Origin: Nocardia grenadensis NBRC 108939
GTDB taxonomy: Bacteria; Actinomycetota; Actinomycetes; Mycobacteriales; Mycobacteriaceae
DNA length: 64,000 nucleotides
Reading direction: 5' to 3'
NCBI RefSeq assembly: GCF_001613445.1
Contig: NZ_BDCJ01000018.1
Span: forward strand, 1 to 64,000
Of this stretch, positions 15,891-24,271 are shown one piece after another (position 1 is the first letter of the stretch; each line of letters starts with the position of its first letter). The notes beneath the pieces were generated by a model, which was not told the origin of the DNA, did not search any database, and was given only the letters and a program-made list of their open reading frames with translations. A program made the position numbers and the translations under genes.

Positions 15891-16688
15891 ATGTCCGCAC
15901 TCGACCTGTCCGGCGTAGCCGATATCCTCGCCACCGCGCAGCGCACCGGAACCGCCGTGGACCAGTTCGGTGCCGAGCTCACGCTCGGCGACGCCTACGC
16001 CGTCCAAAGGGCACTGCTCGACCGCCGCCGTGCGGATGGAGCGGTCTATGTGGGGCCGAAGCTCGGATTCACCAGCCGCGCGAAGATGGCCCAGATGGGT
16101 GTCGACGAGGTGATAGTCGGCTGGCTCGTCGACGATATGCAGATCCCCTCCGGCGGCACCCTCTCCCTCGAACGGCTCGTCCACCCGCGGGCGGAGCCGG
16201 AGATAGCGTTCCGTCTCGGCCGCGACGTGAGCCCGAACGATCCGGACGACGACATCATCGACGCGGTCGACGCCGTGGCCCCCGCCCTCGAAATCATCGA
16301 TTCGCGGTACCGGAACTTCCGGTTCAGCCTCCCCGACGTGGTCGCGGACAACACCTCGGCATGCCGATTCGTCGTCGGCGCATGGCAACCCGCGAACTCC
16401 ACCACCGAGGTGGCCGAGCTACCCGTCACCTTGAGCTTGGACGGTGAACCGGCCGAGACCGGGACCACCTCGGCAATCCTGGACAACCCGTGGAACGCGC
16501 TCCGCGAACTGTCGACAATAGCCGGACGTTACGGTTACGCCCTGCCCGCCGGCGCGGTCGTCCTCGCCGGCGGCGCGACAGCGGCCGCACCGATCGACTC
16601 GTGCACCCACATCAGGGTGGACGTGCACGGCCTGGGCAGCGTGACTCTCGACATCGCACCACGTGGACAGGCCCGCACCGTCGACTAA
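15891..16688 (+). CDS. 4-Oxalocrotonate decarboxylase (fumarylacetoacetase-like fold)
   Basis: A 265-residue enzyme of the 2-keto-4-pentenoate hydratase/4-oxalocrotonate decarboxylase family. GFTSRAKMAQMGVDEVI and EIIDSRYRNFRFSLPDVVA follow XylI/DmpH decarboxylases closely, including the metal-binding E-x-D region. It decarboxylates 4-oxalocrotonate to 2-oxopent-4-enoate, the step after the tautomerase. AAGGAG precedes the ATG at 15891. It is transcribed divergently from the twelve-gene operon, with a shared regulatory gap. The hydratase that normally complexes with this enzyme is absent from the window. tldD starts only 10 nt after its stop, so read-through is likely. Confidence 0.88.
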   Translation: MSALDLSGVADILATAQRTGTAVDQFGAELTLGDAYAVQRALLDRRRADGAVYVGPKLGFTSRAKMAQMGVDEVIVGWLVDDMQIPSGGTLSLERLVHPRAEPEIAFRLGRDVSPNDPDDDIIDAVDAVAPALEIIDSRYRNFRFSLPDVVADNTSACRFVVGAWQPANSTTEVAELPVTLSLDGEPAETGTTSAILDNPWNALRELSTIAGRYGYALPAGAVVLAGGATAAAPIDSCTHIRVDVHGLGSVTLDIAPRGQARTVD

Positions 16689-16698
16689 GTTGTGCAGG

Positions 16699-18255
16699 GT
16701 GACGGCGACAACCTCCACCGAATCGGGCGGCCTACCGTCCGCGCACACCATCGATCCGGAGTTCGCGGACCTACCGCTGGCGGCGCTGACGGAATCGGCC
16801 CTGGCCGCGGCCCGCGCGGCCGGGGCCGAACACGCCGATCTGCGAGTGCACCGGTTGTGTACGCAGACACTGCGGTTACGCGATGGCCGGGTGGAGGCAC
16901 TGACCGATACCGTCGAACTCGGGTTCGCGGTCCGCGTCATCGTCGACGGCACCTGGGGTTTCGCCTCGCACGCGGCGCTGACCCGGGAGACCGCGGCCGA
17001 GGTCGCACGGTCCGCGGTGGCCGTGGCGACCACCTTGCGCGCCCTCAACCGGGAACGCGTCGAACTCGCCGCCGAACCCCGCTACGACAACGCCCGCTGG
17101 ATCTCCGACTACCGGATCGATCCGTTCACCGTGGCCTCGGCCGACAAAGTGGCGCTGCTCCAGGACTATTCGGGCCGGCTGACCGCCGCCGACGGCGTCG
17201 ACCACGTCACCGCCTCACTTCTCCAGGTCAAGGAGCAGACCTACTACGCCGACACCGCGGGCTCCTCGATCACCCAGCAGCGGGTGCGTCTGCACCCGCA
17301 ACTGGAGGCGATCACCGTGGACACCGCCTCCGGCGGGTTCGAGACCATGCGCACTCTGGCGCCCCCGGTCGGTCGCGGCTGGGAGTACGTCACCGGCGCC
17401 GACGGGGTCTGGGACTGGGATACCGAACTGGCCCGCATCCCGGAATGGCTGGCCGAGAAGGTGAAGGCGCCGACCGTCACCGCGGGCCCGACCGATCTGG
17501 TGATCGACCCCACCAACCTGTGGCTCACCATCCACGAATCCATCGGCCACGCCACCGAGTACGACCGCGCGATCGGCTACGAATCCGCCTACGCCGGAAC
17601 CTCGTTCGCGACCCCGGATCTGCTGGGCACGCTGCGCTACGGCACTCCGGTCATGCATGTCACCGCCGACCGGGTCCAGCCGCACGGGCTGGCCACCGTC
17701 GGCTACGACGACGACGGAGTGGCCGGTCAGCGCTGGGACCTGGTGCGCGACGGCGTGCTGGTGGGCTACCAGCTCGACCGGGTGTTCGCGCCGCGACTGG
17801 GCCTGGACCGCTCCAACGGCTGTTCCTACGCCGATTCGCCGCATCACGTACCGATCCAGCGGATGGCCAATGTCTCGCTACAGCCCGATCCCGAAGCCGA
17901 TACCAGTACCGCGGAGCTGATCTCGCGGGTGTCCGACGGCATCTACATCGTCGGCGACAAGAGCTGGTCGATCGATATGCAGCGCTACAACTTCCAGTTC
18001 ACCGGGCAGCGGTTCTTCCGGATCCGCAACGGTGAGCTGGCCGGCCAGTTGCGTGATGTCGCCTATCAGGCGACCACCACGGATTTCTGGGGTTCGATGG
18101 AGGCGGTCGGCGGACCGTCGACCTGGCAGCTGGGCGGCGCGTTCAACTGCGGTAAGGCGCAGCCCGGCCAGGTCGCGGCGGTCAGCCACGGCTGCCCGTC
18201 GGTGCTGGTACGCGGCGTGAACGTCCTCAACACCCGGACGGAGGCAGGACGATGA
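16699..18255 (+). CDS. tldD: TldD, metalloprotease subunit
   Basis: A 518-residue TldD with the zinc-binding motif HESIGHATEYD near residue 278 (HExxxH plus a downstream Glu). TldD and TldE form a cytoplasmic heterodimeric protease; in E. coli it matures microcin B17 and degrades CcdA. GTG at 16699 starts 10 nt after the decarboxylase stop, with only CAGGG as a weak ribosome-binding site. The next gene, tldE, overlaps by 4 nt. No RiPP precursor or cyclase is seen nearby, so it is probably the general housekeeping pair. Confidence 0.92.
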   Translation: MTATTSTESGGLPSAHTIDPEFADLPLAALTESALAAARAAGAEHADLRVHRLCTQTLRLRDGRVEALTDTVELGFAVRVIVDGTWGFASHAALTRETAAEVARSAVAVATTLRALNRERVELAAEPRYDNARWISDYRIDPFTVASADKVALLQDYSGRLTAADGVDHVTASLLQVKEQTYYADTAGSSITQQRVRLHPQLEAITVDTASGGFETMRTLAPPVGRGWEYVTGADGVWDWDTELARIPEWLAEKVKAPTVTAGPTDLVIDPTNLWLTIHESIGHATEYDRAIGYESAYAGTSFATPDLLGTLRYGTPVMHVTADRVQPHGLATVGYDDDGVAGQRWDLVRDGVLVGYQLDRVFAPRLGLDRSNGCSYADSPHHVPIQRMANVSLQPDPEADTSTAELISRVSDGIYIVGDKSWSIDMQRYNFQFTGQRFFRIRNGELAGQLRDVAYQATTTDFWGSMEAVGGPSTWQLGGAFNCGKAQPGQVAAVSHGCPSVLVRGVNVLNTRTEAGR

Positions 18256-19655
18256 CGGTGACCGGTGCGGGTGTACTGCCCGCGGGTGCGGTGGTCGAGC
18301 GGGCTCTCGGCGCGTCCCGGGCCGATGAGGCGATCGTGATCGTGAGCGACGAATACGAGGCCTCGCTGCGCTGGGCCGGCAACTCCATGACCACCAACGG
18401 CGCCTCCGTCTCGCGACGCTGGTCGGTGATCTCGGTGTTCCGGGACGGGCCGCGCTCGGCACGCGTGGGGAGTGTGGCCTCGACCAGTGTCGACCCCGCC
18501 GATATCGAGGCCGTGGTGCGGGCGAGTGAGGAGGCCGCCCGATCCGCCGAACCGGCCCGCGACGCCATGCCGCTGCTGGACACGAACGCGGTTCCGGCGG
18601 CACCGGATTGGGAGCAGGCGCCGGCCGTCACCGGGATCGATGTGTTCGCCGGGCTCGCCGCCGATCTGGCCACCGGTTTCGACGGCGGCGACCGGCTCTA
18701 CGGTTTCGCGCACCATCAGGTGCAGACCACCTGGCTCGGCACCTCCACCGGTGTCCGGCGCCGCTACACCCAGCCCACCGGGTCGATCGAGATCAACGGC
18801 AAGCGCGGCGACGGGGCGGAACTGGCCAGCGCCTGGGTGGGCGCCGGCACCGCCGATTTCACCGATGTGGACACCCCCGGTCTGCTGGCGGAACTGGCCC
18901 GGCGGCTGGACTGGTCGGCGCGGCGGGTGGAACTGCCCGCCGGACGGTACGAAACCCTGCTACCACCCTCGGCGGTCGCTGATCTGCTCATCTACATGTA
19001 CTGGTCCATGGAGGGCCGGGGTGCGCAGGAAGGGCACACCGCGTTCGCCGCCGCGGGCGGTACCCGGGTCGGCGAGAAGCTCACCGATCTTCCGCTCACC
19101 CTCTTCTCCGATCCGGCGGCACCCGGCCTGCAGTGCCTGCCCTTCGTAGCCACCCCCGCCTCGTCGGAGACGGTCTCGGTCTTCGACAACGGCCTGTCCG
19201 CGCCGCGGGTGGACTGGCTGCGCGACGGCGCGATCGCCGATCTGGTGTACCCGCGTGCCACCGCCGCCGACTACGCCGTCTCGCCCACCGTCCCGGTGCA
19301 GAACCTGCTGCTCACCGGCGGTTCCGCGGCAACGCTGGACGAGATGATCGCCCGCACCGAACGCGGTCTGCTGCTCACCACCCTCTGGTACATCCGCGAG
19401 GTCGACCCGGCCACCCTGCTGCTCACCGGGCTCACCCGCGACGGTGTGTACCTGGTGGAGAACGGAGAGGTCACCGCGGCGGTGAACAATTTCCGGTTCA
19501 ACGAGAGCCCACTGGACCTGCTGCGCCGGGTCACCGAGGCCGGGGCCACCGAACTCACGCTGCCGCGGGAATGGAAGGACTGGTTCACCCGCACGGCCAT
19601 GCCGCCGCTGCGGATCCCGGACTTCCACATGTCGTCGGTGAGCCGGGCGACCTGA
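18252..19655 (+). CDS. tldE: TldE/PmbA, non-catalytic partner of TldD
   Basis: A 467-residue TldE (PmbA) homologue. It shares the two-domain TldD/PmbA fold but lacks the HExxxH motif, as expected for the structural subunit that shapes the proteolytic chamber. Its ATG overlaps the tldD stop (ATGA), so the two are translationally coupled. N-terminal AIVIVSDEYEASLRWAGNSM and C-terminal YLVENGEVTAAVNNFRFNES match the family. Confidence 0.92.
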   Translation: MTVTGAGVLPAGAVVERALGASRADEAIVIVSDEYEASLRWAGNSMTTNGASVSRRWSVISVFRDGPRSARVGSVASTSVDPADIEAVVRASEEAARSAEPARDAMPLLDTNAVPAAPDWEQAPAVTGIDVFAGLAADLATGFDGGDRLYGFAHHQVQTTWLGTSTGVRRRYTQPTGSIEINGKRGDGAELASAWVGAGTADFTDVDTPGLLAELARRLDWSARRVELPAGRYETLLPPSAVADLLIYMYWSMEGRGAQEGHTAFAAAGGTRVGEKLTDLPLTLFSDPAAPGLQCLPFVATPASSETVSVFDNGLSAPRVDWLRDGAIADLVYPRATAADYAVSPTVPVQNLLLTGGSAATLDEMIARTERGLLLTTLWYIREVDPATLLLTGLTRDGVYLVENGEVTAAVNNFRFNESPLDLLRRVTEAGATELTLPREWKDWFTRTAMPPLRIPDFHMSSVSRAT

Positions 19656-19902
19656 ACCCGCGAAGCGTCGTCCCGGGACTTCACCCCACACCGATGCGAC
19701 CCGGCTCGGCGCCGGGCAGGCAGGAGTCGGCAGGCAAGCGGCACCGCGGGGCCGGCAAGCGTCCGCGACGGAAGATGTCCGCCACCGGCCTCGTCGTGTC
19801 GGCGCCGGGCGAGTGGGCGTCGCCGACAGTGATCACGCGGGATGTGTTGCTGCCGGCGCCGGGAAATCTATTCTGCTCGCGGTACACGCGGGAAACGGTC
19901 GA

Positions 19903-20670
19903 TCACGCCACCGCAGTCAGCACTCGGGGCCCGTCGGCGGTGATCGCTACGGTGTGCTCGGAATGGGCGGTGCGGGAGCCGTCGGCCGAGCGGATGGTCC
20001 AGCCGTCGGCATCGGTGACGATCCGGTCTGTGGTGGCGGCGAACCACGGTTCCAGGGCGAGGGTGAGGCCGGGCCGCAGCCGGAAGCCGCGGCCCGCGCG
20101 TCCGGCGTTGGCGACGTGCGGGTCCTCGTGCATGGTGCGCCCGAGCCCGTGACCGCCGAACTCGGTATTGACCGGGTATCCGTAGGCGCGGGCCACAGCG
20201 GAGATCGCCGCGGAGATGTCCCCGATCCGGTTACCCGGCTGCGCGGCCTCGATGGCCGCGGCCAGCGCCTCCTCGGTGGCCCGCACCAGGCGCAGATCCG
20301 CGGCGGCGGGTGTGCCGACGATAACGGTGGTGGCGGCGTCGGCGACCCAGCCGCCGATACTCAGCGCCAGATCCGCGGTCAGCACATCACCGTCGCGTAG
20401 CGCGTAGTCGAAGGGCAGGCCGTGCAGGACAGCGTCGTTGACCGACAGGCAGACCGTATTGCGGAACGGACCACGCCCGAACGAGGGCGCGTAGTCCCAG
20501 TAACACGACACCGCGCCCCGCTGCCGGATCCGTTCGCGCACGATCATCTCCAGGTCGAGCAGGTTCACGCCCACCGCCGCGACCGCCCGCAGTTCCGCCA
20601 GGATCTCCGCCACGAACGCCCCCGCGACGCGCATCCGCTCGATCTCCTCGGGCGATTTCAACTCCACCAT
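19903..20670 (-). CDS. map: Methionine aminopeptidase, type I
   Basis: A 255-residue type I methionine aminopeptidase that removes initiator Met from nascent proteins. Metal ligands D100, D111, H174, E207 and E238 are all visible, with H83 and H181 in the active site. It has no N-terminal zinc-finger or SH3 extension. The ATG at 20670 has GGAGG five bases upstream; in-frame codons further up lie inside an operator-like region. It is divergent from an XRE regulator, and repeated GGTAT half-sites between them suggest regulation, unusual for a map gene. Actinobacteria often carry two or three map paralogues, so this may be an accessory copy. Confidence 0.93.
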   Translation of the reverse strand: MVELKSPEEIERMRVAGAFVAEILAELRAVAAVGVNLLDLEMIVRERIRQRGAVSCYWDYAPSFGRGPFRNTVCLSVNDAVLHGLPFDYALRDGDVLTADLALSIGGWVADAATTVIVGTPAAADLRLVRATEEALAAAIEAAQPGNRIGDISAAISAVARAYGYPVNTEFGGHGLGRTMHEDPHVANAGRAGRGFRLRPGLTLALEPWFAATTDRIVTDADGWTIRSADGSRTAHSEHTVAITADGPRVLTAVA

Positions 20671-20687
20671 CACAACCTCCACAGCCA

Positions 20688-20743
20688 GTGGTATTTCTAT
20701 ACCGTCATTGCGGTACATTAATACCACTCTTTAGAATGGGGGT
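20688..20743. promoter_or_regulatory. GGTAT operator array and leaderless XRE promoter
   Basis: Between map and the XRE gene are GGTAT half-sites at 20690 (+), 20699-20703 (as ATACC), 20712 (GGTAC), 20721-20725 (ATACC) and 20741 (+). GTGGTATT (20688-20695) and AATACCAC (20720-20727) form a long inverted pair. A plus-strand promoter overlaps them: -35 TTGCGG (20708-20713), 18 bp, -10 TAGAAT (20732-20737). The ATG of the XRE gene is only 6 nt after the -10, so the mRNA should be leaderless. The array is probably the XRE protein's own operator. Confidence 0.6.
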
Positions 20744-21007
20744 ATGGTCCGCCTGCCCCTCACCGCCACCCAGATCGACGCCGGCCGCCGTCTCGGAGTC
20801 CGGTTGCGTACCGCCCGTGACGCGCGCGACCTCGCCGAGGTCGCGCGCGCGGCCGGGATCTCCCCGGAGACCCTGCGCAAGATCGAGACCGGCCGCCTTC
20901 CCTCGCCGGGCTTCGGCACGGTCGTTTCCCTGAGCCGCGTTCTCGAACTGCCCCTCGAGGAGCTTGCCGAGATCTGGACCGCGGACAATCTCGCCGAATC
21001 CGCCTGA
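20744..21007 (+). CDS. XRE-family helix-turn-helix regulator
   Basis: An 87-residue Cro/C1-type DNA-binding protein. The HTH occupies about residues 17-72 (LRTARDARDLAEVARAAGIS, then PETLRKIETGRLPSPGF). It is little more than the DNA-binding domain, so it probably acts as a dimer without a separate sensor. There is no ribosome-binding site and the -10 lies 6 nt upstream, which points to leaderless translation. It likely binds the GGTAT half-sites in front of itself and the divergent map gene. No toxin or antitoxin partner is adjacent. Confidence 0.85.
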   Translation: MVRLPLTATQIDAGRRLGVRLRTARDARDLAEVARAAGISPETLRKIETGRLPSPGFGTVVSLSRVLELPLEELAEIWTADNLAESA

Positions 21008-21442
21008 ACGATCCGGAACGGCCTGGCCATCGGCTCCCCGCGGCCCGGGCACGGCCCTGCATTTCCGGACACCGACCCGATCACCGAGCGTCGACGACGT
21101 AAGCCCCAACCGCCGCGCCGAGTAGTCCGCTGCGCTCGCTCTGGCCCGACGGTCACCAATGGACCATCCGATCGCCGAGCAGGAGTGAGCGATCGGCTTG
21201 CACCGCACTGTCGCGCCCCGGGCCATCTCGGCGCGCAGTGGACACGCGAGGATGACCTCACGAGAGATCGCACTCCCGGATGCGTCCACGGGACCCAGCT
21301 CGGCTGGAACATCGCCTGGGTCTACGCGGTCGAACTGACCCGCCGGGCCACCGACCCGCGGGACGAACACGAGCGGATGTCCGGAGCAGCAGGTGACCGA
21401 CGGTCCAATCGAGCGGGAGACGTATCCGCCGACCGCCCGGGC
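21008..21442. other. 435-bp stretch with no recognisable gene
   Basis: Between the XRE gene and the immunity-like gene no reading frame has convincing start, ribosome-binding site or family pattern. Open frames here are GC-rich shadows. Because it lies beside a putative toxin-immunity pair it may be decayed cassette DNA, but no fragment could be identified. Confidence 0.4.
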
Positions 21443-21811
21443 CTACACGCCGTCATCACGAACAGGACGGTAAACAGCGAATTCCCACCGCGCGATCCGG
21501 CCGATCGCCCGGGCCAGCTCATCCCAGGTCGGATATTCCAGATCACGCAGGAAATCCTCGACGTAGCGGCGAAGCTCGGCGGTATCGATACGGTCGAGCA
21601 CCAGCGCGTGATCGGCCGGCCGGAACCCGCGCCCGCCCGCAACCTCCGCGCTGTCACCCGAAGCCCGGACGACGAGGTCGAACGCCTCCTCCCCCGCGTC
21701 GCCCGCCGGGCCGATCATCAACTGCACCAACACGTCGTCGGCCGCGCTCACAGCAGCCGGGTTCGCGAGATCGACGTCCGGGCTGTGCATTCCCTTGAGC
21801 TCCGCTCTCAT
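21443..21811 (-). CDS. Imm8-like immunity protein
   Basis: A 122-residue acidic protein whose opening MRAELKGMHSPDVDLANP and following DDVLVQLMIGPAGDAGEEAF and FDLVV segments match the pattern recalled for Imm8 immunity proteins of polymorphic toxin systems. Its ATG overlaps the stop of the gene before it (TGATG), with GAGGAG upstream, so the two are translationally coupled in toxin-then-immunity order. It would bind and neutralise the toxin domain of the 21811-22605 product in the cytoplasm. Family assignment is by eye. Confidence 0.65.
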   Translation of the reverse strand: MRAELKGMHSPDVDLANPAAVSAADDVLVQLMIGPAGDAGEEAFDLVVRASGDSAEVAGGRGFRPADHALVLDRIDTAELRRYVEDFLRDLEYPTWDELARAIGRIARWEFAVYRPVRDDGV

Positions 21812-22605
21812 CACCGCTCCTCGATCTCCAGATGCGCGTTGCTCTCCCAGTGCCGGGCGGTCATCGGGCGTGATTCGTAATTGGCCTCAACACTCCGCCC
21901 GGAAGGCTTCTGCTGGGGCGGGCGATACTGCCGCGATCCGTCGTCGCTGACCCAGCGATAGGCGCTGCCGTAGGGCAACCGCCTGGCATCGGCCCCGACC
22001 CAGGCGAGTCCAGCGGCATCGGCCTCGGCCCGCCCGGCCCGGCCGATACCGAAATTGCCGGCGCGCGCCCCCGCACTGCGCACGATCTCGACCACCCGCC
22101 GCCGATCCGGCCGAGCCGGTGCCGGCTCTTCGGAGTCCGCGCGCGGCACCGCTGCAGCGCTTCCGGCGGGAGCCTCCGCACCGGTCCGCCCCTCGGCGGC
22201 GGCCGTTCCGATCCCTGGGATACGCTCCGCTCCCGCTGCGTCCTCGGCCACAAGCTTCCTCGCCCCGGTCCCGGTGCCGAGGTCGAGCAAACCATCAACT
22301 TCAACCCGGACCTTCTGGACGTAGGTATGGATATAGTTGGACAGAAGGTTCGCGAATGCGACGTACTCGCCTGCGACACGCGACACCAGCAGCCTCCCAG
22401 AAATTGAATATTGAAGAGCCTCCGCGACAGTATCGAATCGATATTCAGCGGCTGTCGATACCGATAGAAGCCGTCGGCGCTCAGGGCAAACGACCAGATG
22501 AGCGGTCACAAAGGTGATCAGGTGTGGCCCAGGCCGGGTCAGCCTGACCGTGAGGACATCGTCGAGTGTGACCAGTGCGAGATCGCGCTCCTGGATGATA
22601 TCCAT
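21811..22605 (-). CDS. Putative polymorphic toxin-like protein paired with Imm8-like gene
   Basis: 264 residues. Residues 1-100 are a mixed alpha/beta region (LVTLDDVLTVRLTRPGPHLI) and about 110-185 are a low-complexity Ala/Gly/Glu/Arg linker. The C-terminal 75 residues form a compact polar module (SAYRWVSDDGSRQYRPPQ, then ANYESR and HWESNAHLEI). Variable N-terminus, linker and small C-terminal module followed at once by an immunity-like gene is the usual toxin layout. Codon use in the first 120 codons is less GC-biased than in neighbouring genes, hinting at transfer. The ATG at 22605 has GGAG 10 nt upstream. A lipoprotein-like leader in another frame precedes it (22606-22711). The toxic activity is not identified. 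Confidence 0.5.
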   Translation of the reverse strand: MDIIQERDLALVTLDDVLTVRLTRPGPHLITFVTAHLVVCPERRRLLSVSTAAEYRFDTVAEALQYSISGRLLVSRVAGEYVAFANLLSNYIHTYVQKVRVEVDGLLDLGTGTGARKLVAEDAAGAERIPGIGTAAAEGRTGAEAPAGSAAAVPRADSEEPAPARPDRRRVVEIVRSAGARAGNFGIGRAGRAEADAAGLAWVGADARRLPYGSAYRWVSDDGSRQYRPPQQKPSGRSVEANYESRPMTARHWESNAHLEIEER

Positions 22606-22711
22606 TAATCGTCCGCTCCGCGTCCGCCGCACCACTCTGCGCGGCACGACAACCCGCCAGGGCCGCCACAGTGCCCGCGGCCAGCACGGACAACACCCGA
22701 CGCCTGTACAT
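22481..22711 (-). other. Lipoprotein signal-like reading frame overlapping the toxin-like gene
   Basis: From an ATG at 22711, with GAGG just upstream, a frame encodes MYRRRVLSVLAAGTVAALAG followed by Cys: an Arg-rich start, a hydrophobic core and a lipobox-type LAGC. After about 35 codons it runs into the 5' end of the toxin-like gene in a different frame and stops at 22481. Either this is a short independent peptide, or a one-base shift near 22606 would fuse the leader to the toxin-like protein and make it an exported lipoprotein. The sequence alone cannot decide. Confidence 0.35.
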
Positions 22712-22851
22712 CGCCACCTCGATCGAATCGCGCTACCGGCAGGATCCATTGACGCTCGAGCGGTGCAGACGCTACCGGCGCGCGCAGAGCAGGGAGCGGA
22801 CCGCCACGCAGAAGTTTCGAGGGCGATACGGCAGGCGCTTACCGTGCCCCT

Positions 22852-24111
22852 ATGAGATTTCGAGATGCCGATCCCGGACACGAACCAGGCAAGCCGGGGC
22901 CGGCTTATCGCGCCGCACTCGCTCGCGCCGCCGAGGCGCGAGCCCACGACGGTAGAAGGTGGGTTCGGCCGGCGATCATCCTGCTCACGGGACTACTGGT
23001 GTCCGCGTGCACCGGAGAAGCACCCGCACCGGCGGCAGCCGACGACCTCCTGGGCACCGTCGTGCACGAAACCTTCACGTCATTGCGCGCGGCCCACGAC
23101 ATCCCCGGCATCGCCGTGGGCGTGATCGACGGGGATCGGACCCAGGTCTTCGAATTCGGCACCACCGCCCCCGGTGGTGATCGCCCGGTCACCGAACAGA
23201 CGATCTTCGAGATCGGCTCACTCAGCAAATTGTTCACCACATTGCTGGCCGGATCCGCTGCGTCCCAGGAGCGGCTCGACTTCGACGACACCCCTGGCAC
23301 GTACCTGCCGTGGTTACGGGACCACCCGATCGACAACGCGCGGATCAGGGATATCGCGACCTATACCGCGGGTGGCCTGCCGCAACAGTTCCCCTCCGAG
23401 GTGACGACGGAGGCCGAGATGTGGCGCTACTTCCAACAGTGGCACCCGACGTACCCGGTGGGGAACACCCGCCTCTACGGCAACCCGGGTATGGCCCTGC
23501 TGGGGCAGGCGACCGCCGCGTCGCTCGGTCGCCCGTTCGAGGACGCGATGCGCGCCGAGATACTGGAACCGCTCGGCCTCCGGCACACATACTTCGATGT
23601 ACCGGAGACAGCGCAGGACGACTACGCTTGGGGGACGGCGCGGTCGGGTGCTCCGGTACGGGTTTCTCCCGGTCCGGGTGATGCCGAGGCCTACGGGCTG
23701 AAAACGACCGCAGCCGACCTGCTGTCGTTCGTCGCGGCGAATATGGACGACCGGCGCGCTCCGCTCGCCCTGCGGGGAGCGCTGGACGCGACCCGGCGCG
23801 GCTACTACCGAGTCGGCACGATGACACAGGCACTGGGCTGGGAACGTTTCGAGTACCCCACCTCGCTCGAGGCGCTTCAGGCCGGCAACTCGGCCGAGGT
23901 CATCAACCGGCCCCGGCCGGTCGAACCGGCCCCGGCCGTATCCGGTCCGGCGTTGTTCGACAAGACCGGCTCTACCGGGGGATTCGGCGGCTACGTCGCG
24001 TTCGTACCGAGCCGTTCTCTCGCTGTAGTCGTACTGATGAACCGGAGTATTCCGATACCTGCCCGGATCGCCGCCGCCCACCGGGTCCTCGATGCCCTCG
24101 ATTCCGTGTAG
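22852..24111 (+). CDS. Class C-type (AmpC-like) beta-lactamase, predicted lipoprotein
   Basis: 419 residues. An Arg-rich cytoplasmic start and hydrophobic core end in a lipobox VSAC (Cys53), so the enzyme should be anchored outside the membrane. The catalytic domain has all three serine beta-lactamase motifs: S123-x-x-K126 (GSLSKLF), Y209-x-N211 (RLYGNPG) and K371-T-G (FDKTGSTGG). The S-to-Y spacing of 86 equals that of AmpC, and ATYTAGGLPQQFP, YFDVPETAQDDYAWG and AYGLKT follow AmpC block by block. It probably hydrolyses cephalosporin-like beta-lactams, although a penicillin-binding or esterase role cannot be excluded. No AmpR-type regulator is adjacent. Confidence 0.85.
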   Translation: MRFRDADPGHEPGKPGPAYRAALARAAEARAHDGRRWVRPAIILLTGLLVSACTGEAPAPAAADDLLGTVVHETFTSLRAAHDIPGIAVGVIDGDRTQVFEFGTTAPGGDRPVTEQTIFEIGSLSKLFTTLLAGSAASQERLDFDDTPGTYLPWLRDHPIDNARIRDIATYTAGGLPQQFPSEVTTEAEMWRYFQQWHPTYPVGNTRLYGNPGMALLGQATAASLGRPFEDAMRAEILEPLGLRHTYFDVPETAQDDYAWGTARSGAPVRVSPGPGDAEAYGLKTTAADLLSFVAANMDDRRAPLALRGALDATRRGYYRVGTMTQALGWERFEYPTSLEALQAGNSAEVINRPRPVEPAPAVSGPALFDKTGSTGGFGGYVAFVPSRSLAVVVLMNRSIPIPARIAAAHRVLDALDSV

Positions 24112-24271
24112 CGACCGCTCATGGCGTGCGGTCGGCGTGGCCGCACGGAGTCACCGGCCTCGGGGCATCGTCGAGCCGACGGCGGACGGTATCGTCACGA
24201 CGGTCGTGGCGCCGAACGCCCCCGCCAGAACTCTCCGGCGAGCCCGGTCCAGCGGGCGGGGAACTCCCTGC

